14,241 nucleotides of DNA from Promethearchaeota archaeon (GTDB taxonomy: Archaea > Asgardarchaeota > Lokiarchaeia > Sigyniarchaeales > SOKP01). Positions 8,193 through 14,241 of the stretch are shown here, in pieces. The translations under genes and the position numbers were made by a program. The stretch spans positions 1 through 14,241 of the forward strand of contig JAUWZT010000066.1 of NCBI GenBank assembly GCA_030615145.1. Direction: 5' to 3'. Below the pieces are notes generated by a model. That model ran no database searches and was not told where the DNA came from. It saw only the letters and a program-made list of their open reading frames with translations. Position 1 is the stretch's first letter; each line of letters starts with the position of its first letter.

Positions 8193-8801
8193 ATGGTTGA
8201 TGATGAGAACGAGCAAAAAAAGAAGATATTAGAAGCTGAAGAATTTTATCAAAAAGGATTAGTCTATGGTAAGGAGTCTGATGCTGACAGAGCGATTGAG
8301 TGTTGGCTAAAGACTGTAGAGCTGAATCCCAATCACTTTGAAGGATGGTACAATTTGGGTAATGTTTATGACATAGGAAAGGGAGATTTAGAGCTAGCAC
8401 TTGGGTGTTGGAATAAAGCGTTGGAACTCAAGCCAGATGATGTTGATGTGTTGTACAATATGGGCAACGCTTACAGAGAACATAAAGATTACAACAAGGC
8501 GATTGAGAGTTATAAAAAGGTAGTAGAATTAAATCCGGAGGATCACGAAGGCTGGAATAATATGGCTAATGCATATAGTGGAAAAGGTGAAATTAATCAA
8601 GCGATTGAGTGTTGGAAGAAAGCTCTGGAAATTAAACCCGATAAAGATGAAACTTGGTATAATTTAGGGATTACATATAAAGAATTAGGAGAATTTGATC
8701 TGGCGATCGACTGTTGCCAAAAAATCCTTGAGAAGTACCCAAACTCCTACGAAGTGAAACGTTTACTAAACGCAATTAATGAAGAAAAAGAAAGTGCTTA
8801 G
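8193..8801 (+). CDS. Tetratricopeptide repeat protein, five TPRs
   Basis: Soluble 202-aa protein built almost wholly of TPR helix pairs, so most likely a protein-binding scaffold; the partner is unknown. Five repeats of about 34 residues are visible at about 15-48, 49-83, 84-117, 118-151 and 152-185, each ending in the consensus LELNP/EIKPD type turn. Repeat 2 has one extra residue. A charged N-terminal 14 residues and a charged tail flank them; there is no signal peptide or membrane helix. Repeats 1 and 4 share a 15-base identical stretch (8292-8306 and 8601-8615), a sign of fairly recent internal duplication or selection on the repeat. It is convergent with the longin membrane-protein gene. 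No clear ribosome-binding site precedes the ATG, consistent with a short leader. Confidence 0.87.
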   Translation: MVDDENEQKKKILEAEEFYQKGLVYGKESDADRAIECWLKTVELNPNHFEGWYNLGNVYDIGKGDLELALGCWNKALELKPDDVDVLYNMGNAYREHKDYNKAIESYKKVVELNPEDHEGWNNMANAYSGKGEINQAIECWKKALEIKPDKDETWYNLGITYKELGEFDLAIDCCQKILEKYPNSYEVKRLLNAINEEKESA

Positions 8802-8830
8802 TTTAGCGATAATTTTAATGGATACAAATG

Positions 8831-8861
8831 AGAAAAAAATAGAAATTTATTTTTTTTTATT
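8831..8861. terminator. Two-sided oligo-T terminator between convergent genes
   Basis: Nine T at 8850-8858 can stop + strand transcription from the TPR gene. The A-run at 8833-8839 reads as seven T on the - strand just past the membrane-protein stop. The + strand T-run overlaps the last codon of the - strand gene. Confidence 0.5.
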
Positions 8862-11082
8862 CTTTAAATATGTCTTCTACTAATTTGTGATCGTCTTTGA
8901 AAAATATTAAGGCCCCGCTCCAGTCTGCTAACGCATCAGCGTACCTAGCTTCAAATCTATTGACGAGTTCTCTTAGATTTGAGCGTACTTCAGTAGTTTG
9001 TTTTCCTTTAATAAATAACGCTCCAAATATGCGCTTTCCATATTCGATAAGAATGGTTATATCGCCGTGATCTATAGTTTTTAATAATTCTTGAGATTTG
9101 GTAGTTTCCTTAATAAAAGATGTGATTGCCGAAAACATTCCAGAGACTATTCCAGGGTCGTGATTGTAATCTTCGGCGAAGTTATAATCGAAAATACCTC
9201 GTCCATCGTCATAAATAATGTATAAGCCTTGTTTTTCTACATTTTCATAGACATAACTAAATTCTTGCTTTAATACATCAATTAGGTTGTTGTTATATAG
9301 GTATTTCAGGGTAAAGTAAAACCTTTGTATCTCCTTTTCATCTGTAGGTTTAATCTCATCCAGAATTTTTTCAGTTTCTAAAGTAGCTAAAATGGATTTT
9401 ACTTCCTCTCGCTCGTGACTTAAAACATCTAAATCAACATCTTCTCTCTTTGTAATTAAGTATCGTGCTTTCCCTTTCATATATTCGTTGTATGATAGGA
9501 ATTCAGTTACAGTAGAGAAAATTACTTTCTCTAACTGGCGTTCGTCAATAACAATATTTTTAGCTCTAAAACTTTTTGGCATGTAAAAAACTATTAGGCT
9601 CCAGAAAATAATATTGAAGATATATTGAGTGGTTTGGTAAGGAATCGCGAGTATAGATAGAATTCCAATTAAATCCGCATTAAATCCAGCAGTTCTTAAA
9701 GTGTAGAAGTTAAAGCCAAAAATAGTTGTAAAACTTGACTGTCCCGTTATCCAATACAGATCTGGTGCGAAATCTATTATTCCATTACCTCCTAGAAATA
9801 TAAATAGCGCAGATAGAACGATTAAAATAGGTAGAAAGGTTACAAAACTCAGAAACATGCTGTTCATATATTTCAAGCTGAGGTTTAAGAAGATTGAGGC
9901 AATAATTAATGAAACTGCGACTAATGCTATGAAATTGAAAAGAGTCATAAGGTCAAATCCTAGACTTTGGTATAAATAGACCGATCCGCTTATTGCGAAA
10001 TTAGCAGAGTCAATTATGCTCGTAGGATCTTGAAAGATAAGGGAATATAAAGATCCAAAAACAAGATAGTTTAATACAAAAAATACAAAATACGCCAGGA
10101 AACTAAATACAATTCCATAGTAATAATTCGTAAAGCTCATCTTCCTTCTTTTTTCCTTTCTATTTTTCCACCAGTCAATTATTTTGATGAAGATCAGTAA
10201 AGAAATGGGTTCGAAGATTTTAAGAAACAAGATAAAGATAAATGAAGCCATGAGGAAATAAGCAAAAAAATATATGATTATTCCAAAAGAACTGATATCC
10301 TCAACAATGAATAAAATAATAGATAAAATGGATATTGGCGCTCCAACGGTGTATAAGCTTTTGTAGGTCTGTTGTCTGATATTCTCTCCGAAGAATCTTC
10401 CTCGCAATGCAATTTTAGAGCTATTTAGGAGTTCTAAGCTAAATATAAATACTGCAAGGTAAACAAATAAGATTTCTATGAACCAACCTAGAGCAGTTTC
10501 TCCAGTTGTAATTGACACAGATTCCAAACCTGAAATTTTGAGTAAAACTTGTAGTAAATACAGCGAAATTGGTAAAAGTACGACTAGCAACTTAAAAATA
10601 TCTTTTTCTCTCGACCAATCGTTTTTAAATAAATCATTTCTAATTCGCTTGTATGGACTATCGATAATGTGATATGTCAATCCCTGTAATTTTTCTTCTT
10701 TCGAGCCTTTATCTTTTCTTAGTCGATTCCATACAAAAACAAAAGAAATAAACGGCGCCACGAAAAAGATAAACGGTAGCGTGACGAGAGGGTAATAAGC
10801 AAATAAAGCAATGAGAGAACCGATATGTGTTATTATATAACCAATCCCCAAACCAAGATTACCTTCCTCGCCAACTTGTAATTCTAATTCGATTGGAGTT
10901 GTTCCTAATTGAAAGATCATAGGAAGTACCCAATATACCAAATAGAAAATCATGATTCCTAGCATTACTCTAAAATATACTTTACCAGCAAATTTTTTCC
11001 GTATGAAAAAGTATGGTATCACTATTATAATAATTGGAATTGCGTTAAGCAAGAACAAAGCTACTATTTCGATAACGTTCAT
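8857..11082 (-). CDS. Polytopic membrane protein with C-terminal longin/roadblock-like domain
   Basis: 741-aa protein that I cannot place in a named family. Residues about 1-500 hold roughly eleven hydrophobic helices (for example 5-27, 38-58, 82-117, 163-183, 197-218, 245-300, 320-345, 375-400, 411-431, 470-500), with basic loops at 119-131 and 304-316. Residues about 510-612 are a charged linker. Residues about 617-735 look like a longin/roadblock-type domain: GLYIIYDDGRGIFDYNF, then SGMFSAITSFIKET (647-660), ITILIEYG (675-682), IFGALFIKG, LRELVNRFEARY and a final DWSGALIFF. This order (G-x-hydrophobic strand, LSAI.SF.KE helix, FE..Y helix) is common in small archaeal longin-like proteins and related to GTPase-regulating platforms. 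The helices suggest it anchors a signalling domain to the membrane. It is divergent from the deacetylase gene. Function is unknown; the domain call is inferred by eye. Confidence 0.7.
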   Translation of the reverse strand: MNVIEIVALFLLNAIPIIIIVIPYFFIRKKFAGKVYFRVMLGIMIFYLVYWVLPMIFQLGTTPIELELQVGEEGNLGLGIGYIITHIGSLIALFAYYPLVTLPFIFFVAPFISFVFVWNRLRKDKGSKEEKLQGLTYHIIDSPYKRIRNDLFKNDWSREKDIFKLLVVLLPISLYLLQVLLKISGLESVSITTGETALGWFIEILFVYLAVFIFSLELLNSSKIALRGRFFGENIRQQTYKSLYTVGAPISILSIILFIVEDISSFGIIIYFFAYFLMASFIFILFLKIFEPISLLIFIKIIDWWKNRKEKRRKMSFTNYYYGIVFSFLAYFVFFVLNYLVFGSLYSLIFQDPTSIIDSANFAISGSVYLYQSLGFDLMTLFNFIALVAVSLIIASIFLNLSLKYMNSMFLSFVTFLPILIVLSALFIFLGGNGIIDFAPDLYWITGQSSFTTIFGFNFYTLRTAGFNADLIGILSILAIPYQTTQYIFNIIFWSLIVFYMPKSFRAKNIVIDERQLEKVIFSTVTEFLSYNEYMKGKARYLITKREDVDLDVLSHEREEVKSILATLETEKILDEIKPTDEKEIQRFYFTLKYLYNNNLIDVLKQEFSYVYENVEKQGLYIIYDDGRGIFDYNFAEDYNHDPGIVSGMFSAITSFIKETTKSQELLKTIDHGDITILIEYGKRIFGALFIKGKQTTEVRSNLRELVNRFEARYADALADWSGALIFFKDDHKLVEDIFKE

Positions 11083-11186
11083 TTTTATTCTCTAACCTTT
11101 TTGAGTAAATTGAAATTATTTTTTAATATTAGTATGCAAATATTATTATAAAGAGTTTAGTTATTCTAATATTTTTAATTTTTGAT
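11083..11186. promoter_or_regulatory. Divergent promoter region, membrane protein / deacetylase
   Basis: 104 bp between two divergent starts. On the + strand a TTATAAA at 11146-11152 lies about 38 nt before the deacetylase ATG. On the - strand an AT-rich box near 11117-11126 lies at the same distance from the membrane-protein start. Base composition limits confidence in both. Confidence 0.4.
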
Positions 11187-12281
11187 ATGATGACAGAAAA
11201 TACAATTGGTATTATAGTTGACGATGATTTTGCTTCTAAACATATCCCACCGTATCCAAAACCGTCTTTTATTTCTTTTGAACATCCCTTTAGGATAAGA
11301 TCTATTCTAAACCATTTAGAACGGAACGATATATTTAAAAATAATCGTATAATTAAGGTTGAGCCTAAAATTGTTACAGAATCTATTCTAGAGCTAGCCC
11401 ATTCGAAATATCATATTGAAGCAATTAAACGCATCTCTAACATAGGAGGGGGTTTTCTTGACGAAGAGGTTTTTGTATCAGACGATACTTATGCTTTAGC
11501 TAAAAAAGCTGTTGGTGGAGCTATAGAAGCAATTGAAGGCGTAATAAATGGTAGGTTTAACCAGTCGTTTGCCTTAATAAGACCTCCAGGACACCACGCG
11601 TTCAGAGAGAAGGCGTCGGGACTCTGCATATTCAATAATATCGCAAACTCTATCCTTTATCTACGAAAACAATTGAAATTTAGTCAGAAAATTGCAATAA
11701 TCGATATTGATAATCATTTCGGAGATGGTCTTGCGCAATTTTTCTACGATGATCCTTCAATTCTTTACTTTTCTATCCACGAATTTGATTTTACCGGAGG
11801 CGATTTAGGTATGGTTGACGAACTTGGAATAGACGAGGGAATTGGTAAAAACATTAATTTTCCCGTGCCAGCAGGCATAACAAATAACGATTTTATTTAT
11901 TGTCTTGAATTGCTCGACCCAATAATTAAAGAGTTCAAGCCAGAACTTATCATTGTTGCTGCGGGCTTTGATATGTACTACGCGGACCCCATTGGAAACT
12001 GTTTATTGACTAGTATTGCATACAATAAATTTACTGAAAGATTGTTAAAAATTGCAGAAGAAGTATGTAAAGGAAAAATATCTTTCATATTAGAAGGAGG
12101 ATACAATATAATAGGATTACCTTACTGTGTTCAAGCCGTTATCAAAGCTCTATTAAATGAAAAGTACGAGCCTCCAGAATTTGAGAAAAAATTCTCATTA
12201 TCGGACGAATCTAAAAGAGAGGAACTAGAAAAAATCAAAACTTTTCTCACAGGTTTATTACAAACTCTATGGGACCAATAA
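11187..12281 (+). CDS. Histone deacetylase / AcuC-AphA family zinc deacetylase
   Basis: Zinc-dependent deacetylase of the arginase/deacetylase fold, acting on acetyl-lysine or acetylated small amines such as polyamines; the substrate is not shown by the sequence. The 364-aa product is full length. It keeps the charge-relay histidines H136 and H137 in RPPGHHA, the zinc ligands D175 and H177 in IDIDNHFGDG (D173 also conserved), the third zinc ligand D262 in AAGFDMYYADPIG, and the transition-state tyrosine Y306 in LEGGY. GLCIFNNIA (145-153) is the usual substrate-channel segment, and the early HP (33-34) with following arginine is also typical. All catalytic residues are present, so activity is expected. 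A charged C-terminal tail follows residue 325. The start codon is the first of two adjacent ATGs; the second is equally possible. It is convergent with the profilin gene, 36 bp away. Confidence 0.92.
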   Translation: MMTENTIGIIVDDDFASKHIPPYPKPSFISFEHPFRIRSILNHLERNDIFKNNRIIKVEPKIVTESILELAHSKYHIEAIKRISNIGGGFLDEEVFVSDDTYALAKKAVGGAIEAIEGVINGRFNQSFALIRPPGHHAFREKASGLCIFNNIANSILYLRKQLKFSQKIAIIDIDNHFGDGLAQFFYDDPSILYFSIHEFDFTGGDLGMVDELGIDEGIGKNINFPVPAGITNNDFIYCLELLDPIIKEFKPELIIVAAGFDMYYADPIGNCLLTSIAYNKFTERLLKIAEEVCKGKISFILEGGYNIIGLPYCVQAVIKALLNEKYEPPEFEKKFSLSDESKREELEKIKTFLTGLLQTLWDQ

Positions 12282-12285
12282 ACCG

Positions 12286-12312
12286 TTAAAAATAAAAATT
12301 TAAAAATAAAAA
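12286..12312. repeat. 13-bp direct repeat / T-rich terminator on the - strand
   Basis: TTAAAAATAAAAA occurs perfectly at 12286-12298 and 12300-12312, period 14, filling the gap between the convergent deacetylase and profilin genes. On the - strand it reads as two T-rich blocks immediately after the profilin stop, which suits termination of that transcript. Confidence 0.5.
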
Positions 12313-12317
12313 GAACT

Positions 12318-12722
12318 TTATACAAAATTCGCTAATTTTAGCGCGAAAGATTGAACTGTAAACAAGGCGTCCCTAGGCCCAGCTTGAGGGTTAATGTAGC
12401 AAATGAGCGCGCCCGTTCCACCAATTGGAATTGGTGCGATAATAATGTGTCCTTTACCCGTGATATTCGTACCTATCTTTCGCTCTTCAGTATTTTCAAC
12501 AATCATGTATTTAATTCCTTGGAGCGAAATATTTGGTATTCCCCTTTGTCCAAGTTCAAATTTTGCTTTTAATAATTCATTAACCTTGTCTAGATCGCTG
12601 GAGATATCCCAATTCGTGGTTTGAGTAATTATAGATCCAGATTTATTAATAATAGCTACTCCAAAAATATTCTGTTCTGTATTTAGAAGTTCATCTATAA
12701 TAGTTTCAATTTCAGTTGACAT
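12318..12722 (-). CDS. Probable Asgard profilin (actin-binding protein)
   Basis: 134-aa soluble protein whose length and layout match profilins (about 125-135 aa). Comparing by memory with plant and yeast profilins, the same blocks occur in the same order: an N-terminal helix ending DELL, then VAIINKSGSIITQTTNW (about 22-38, compare AAIIGQDGSVWAQSANF), a helix (43-55), the I-LQGIKYMIVE block (about 65-75, compare LGGTKYMVIQ), GKGHIIIA (about 89-96), GALICYI, and a C-terminal amphipathic helix. Profilins bind actin monomers and regulate filament growth; experimentally studied Asgard profilins bind eukaryotic actin. The main alternative is a roadblock/LC7 protein, which shares a related fold and size; the KYM block and total length favour profilin. 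It is divergent from an FtsX-like permease gene and convergent with the deacetylase gene. Confidence 0.72.
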   Translation of the reverse strand: MSTEIETIIDELLNTEQNIFGVAIINKSGSIITQTTNWDISSDLDKVNELLKAKFELGQRGIPNISLQGIKYMIVENTEERKIGTNITGKGHIIIAPIPIGGTGALICYINPQAGPRDALFTVQSFALKLANFV

Positions 12723-12778
12723 TATTTATTATTCCCAAAATTTTTATTATGATTTTATTATGTAACTAATACAAACAA

Positions 12779-12788
12779 TTTATATAAA
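12779..12788. promoter_or_regulatory. Palindromic TATA box between profilin and permease genes
   Basis: TTTATATAAA is a perfect 10-bp palindrome. It lies about 37 nt before the TTG start at 12820, the spacing seen for other genes here, and about 60 nt upstream of the profilin start on the other strand, so it could serve one or both directions. Profilin also has a nearer candidate, ATAATAAAA, around 12752-12760 read on the - strand. Confidence 0.5.
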
Positions 12789-12819
12789 AAATTAATTTTT
12801 ACTAAACGGTGAAAAATAG

Positions 12820-13383
12820 TTGGCTTTACGAATTTTTAAGAAGTCTATAATGATGGTTTTACGGGAGAAAAAGCAATTTACAGTTTTCTGTCTGATGTAT
12901 ACCATTTTAATATTTTGGACAAGTTATTCAATCGAATTGGTATTAAAGACACCAGGTTTAGGTTTTGCGAGCACAAGTTTCTTCATGGCTTTAGCCATAG
13001 GAATAATTTTATCCTTATTATATTCTTGGATAATAGTGAGACGTAATTCGAAAACTATAGCAACTTTGAAATGCATTGGATGGACGAATAAAGATATTAA
13101 CACGTTAATTACAGGATTTATTCTATTCACAACATTTGTTGGCTTTTTTATCGTTATTGAGGTATTATTTCATTACGCTGCTTTTTTTGGGTACATTTAC
13201 GCAACATACCCAGAAGAATTTGGAACGCCTTATTATATCGAGAATTTGCCTTTAGTGAGCCTTTTGCCGGTTTTTGTAACTTTCATAATTTTTCTATTTT
13301 TCCAAATTTTGGCGATTTTGTTAGCTAATAGAAAAATCTTGAAAGTGAGACCAATTATCGCATTAAAGAGGGTAGGTGTATAA
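12820..13383 (+). CDS. Minimal FtsX-like ABC permease lacking the extracellular domain
   Basis: 187-aa membrane protein with four helices at about 20-40, 51-73, 96-122 and 146-169. It carries FtsX/MacB permease marks: a basic amphipathic N-terminus (LRIFKKS...REKKQ), the coupling segment RRNSKTIATLKCIGWTNKDI (74-93) between helices 2 and 3, and the terminal VRPIIALK (176-183). In usual FtsX-like permeases a large extracellular domain separates helices 1 and 2; here only about ten residues do. It therefore looks like the bare membrane core rather than a truncated fragment, since both ends are intact. The start is TTG 12820, right after an in-frame TAG and preceded by GGTGA; ATG 12850 is an alternative. 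The ATPase gene follows 12 bp downstream. The substrate is unknown. Confidence 0.78.
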   Translation: MALRIFKKSIMMVLREKKQFTVFCLMYTILIFWTSYSIELVLKTPGLGFASTSFFMALAIGIILSLLYSWIIVRRNSKTIATLKCIGWTNKDINTLITGFILFTTFVGFFIVIEVLFHYAAFFGYIYATYPEEFGTPYYIENLPLVSLLPVFVTFIIFLFFQILAILLANRKILKVRPIIALKRVGV

Positions 13384-13395
13384 GGAGGGAAAAAA

Positions 13396-14088
13396 ATGCC
13401 TGTAGATAAAGATACTATGATCGAAGCTATTGATGTAAATAAAGAATATCGGCGAGCTGGTGCGATTATTCGCGCTTTAGCAGATATTAACCTTACAATT
13501 AAATCAGGAGAATTTATTTTAATTCAAGGTCCGACGGGTTGTGGTAAAAGTACGCTCCTCAATGTATTAAGTGGTATTGACTTACCAGATTCGGGAAAAA
13601 TAATATTTGATGGGGAAAATATTGCTAGAGCGCAAGAAGCAAGACTTAGTAAACTAAGAAGACAAAAAATTGGTTTTGTCTTTCAAGATTTCAACTTAAT
13701 TCCTACTTTAACTGCTATTGAAAATGTGGCGGCTTTATTGTGGCCCACAGTTTTAAGAGAGAAAGAAATCGAAAACCGAGCAATTGCAGCGCTAAGAGAC
13801 GTCAATTTACTTGAAAGAAAAGATCATTATCCCGTAGAATTGTCTGGTGGTGAAAAACAGAGATGCGGTCTCGCAAGGGCTATTATCCATCGTCCAAGGG
13901 TAATTTTAGCTGATGAACCAACGGGTAATCTTGATCCTGAATCTGAGAAGCAAGTAATGGACCTCTTAAAGAAAATTAACAAGGATATGGAAACTACGAT
14001 AATAGTAGTAACCCACAGGGGTTCCTTAGCTTCTTACGCTAATAAAATCGTTAAAATGGATAAAGGGGCAATTATCAACATTAAATAA
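13396..14088 (+). CDS. LolD/MacB-type ABC transporter ATPase
   Basis: 230-aa cytoplasmic ATPase, partner of the FtsX-like permease encoded 12 bp upstream. Motifs are complete: Walker A GPTGCGKST (45-53), Q-loop FVFQD (Q97), signature LSGGEKQR (149-156), Walker B VILADEPTGNLD (169-180) with catalytic E174, and H-loop H207 in VVTHRGS. The FQDFNLIPTLTAIENV and DEPTGNLD wording is typical of the LolD/MacB/FtsE group, which uses ATP to drive mechanical work across the membrane rather than simple import. A strong GGAGG at 13384-13388 precedes the ATG by 7 nt; this ribosome-binding site overlaps the intergenic gap and fits an operon-internal gene. ATG 13417 is a less likely start. The substrate cannot be deduced. 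Confidence 0.94.
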   Translation: MPVDKDTMIEAIDVNKEYRRAGAIIRALADINLTIKSGEFILIQGPTGCGKSTLLNVLSGIDLPDSGKIIFDGENIARAQEARLSKLRRQKIGFVFQDFNLIPTLTAIENVAALLWPTVLREKEIENRAIAALRDVNLLERKDHYPVELSGGEKQRCGLARAIIHRPRVILADEPTGNLDPESEKQVMDLLKKINKDMETTIIVVTHRGSLASYANKIVKMDKGAIINIK

Positions 14089-14128
14089 AAATCTTTTATT
14101 TAAAACTTTTTTCTTTAAATTTTTTTTT
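14081..14128 (+). terminator. Perfect 10-bp hairpin plus T-runs ending the ABC operon
   Basis: TTAAATAAAA (14081-14090) and TTTTATTTAA (14094-14103) form a perfect inverted repeat with a 3-nt loop; the left arm covers the stop codon of the ATPase gene. T-runs follow at 14107-14112 and 14120-14128. The hairpin has no G-C pairs, so the T-runs may be the functional part. Confidence 0.6.
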
Positions 14129-14241
14129 ATATACATGATAACTCTAAGATAGCTTAATTATTCAATAAATCTAAGTTGTTTTTAAATAAAAATTACAAAT
14201 TATTCTATTCGGATTTCTAGCAAGATAGTATCAACAAAAAC
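14129..14241. other. AT-rich tail without a visible gene
   Basis: The last 113 bp contain no credible ORF, RNA gene or repeat. A promoter for a gene beyond the window is possible but not shown. Confidence 0.5.

Noticed and set aside
12351..12624. Two small + strand ORFs inside the profilin gene
   Set aside because: They are antisense shadows with no recognisable domain, while the - strand frame encodes a full conserved-looking protein.
12318..12722. Roadblock/LC7 assignment for the 134-aa protein
   Set aside because: Size and general strand-helix pattern also suit roadblock proteins, but the GIKYMIVE block, the GSIITQTTNW segment and the block spacing follow profilins better. Kept as the main alternative, not excluded.
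1..14241. CRISPR array, insertion sequence, tRNA or rRNA
   Set aside because: No regularly spaced repeats, transposase motifs, terminal inverted repeats or GC-rich structured RNA sequence were seen on reading both strands.

Overview
The window is AT-rich, gene-dense DNA that reads as archaeal, most likely from an Asgard (Promethearchaeota, Lokiarchaeia-like) lineage. Supporting signs are the archaeal guanylyltransferase CobY in place of bacterial CobU, several TTG/GTG starts, TATA-like boxes about 38 nt upstream of starts, a probable profilin, and a membrane protein ending in a longin/roadblock-like domain. The phylum is inferred from gene content only.

Positions 1-7115 hold one same-strand cobamide (B12) block: the FecCD/BtuC-type permease (possibly cut by the left edge), its BtuD-type ATPase with an extra C-terminal domain, an L-threonine-phosphate decarboxylase fused to a cysteine-rich domain, CobQ/CbiP, CbiB and CobY. 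Gaps are 45 bp or less and cobD overlaps cobQ, so this looks like one operon. Together the genes import corrinoid, make the aminopropanol-phosphate arm, finish amidation of the ring, attach the arm and activate it with GTP. The binding protein BtuF, an adenosyltransferase and CobS are not in the window.

Positions 7243-8801 hold two independent + strand genes: a metal-dependent cyclase/kynurenine-formamidase-like hydrolase and a five-repeat TPR protein. Each has its own putative promoter.

Positions 8857-12722 hold the most eukaryote-like part: a 741-aa polytopic membrane protein with a C-terminal longin-like domain (- strand), a divergent histone-deacetylase-family enzyme with all catalytic residues (+), and a convergent 134-aa protein that I read as an Asgard profilin (-).

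Positions 12820-14088 encode a two-gene ABC system: a minimal FtsX-like permease with no ectodomain, followed 12 bp later by a LolD/MacB-type ATPase, closed by a perfect 10-bp hairpin plus T-runs. The last ~150 bp hold no gene I can see. The best leads are the profilin, the membrane-anchored longin domain and the ectodomain-less FtsX permease. I found no CRISPR array, transposon, tRNA or rRNA.
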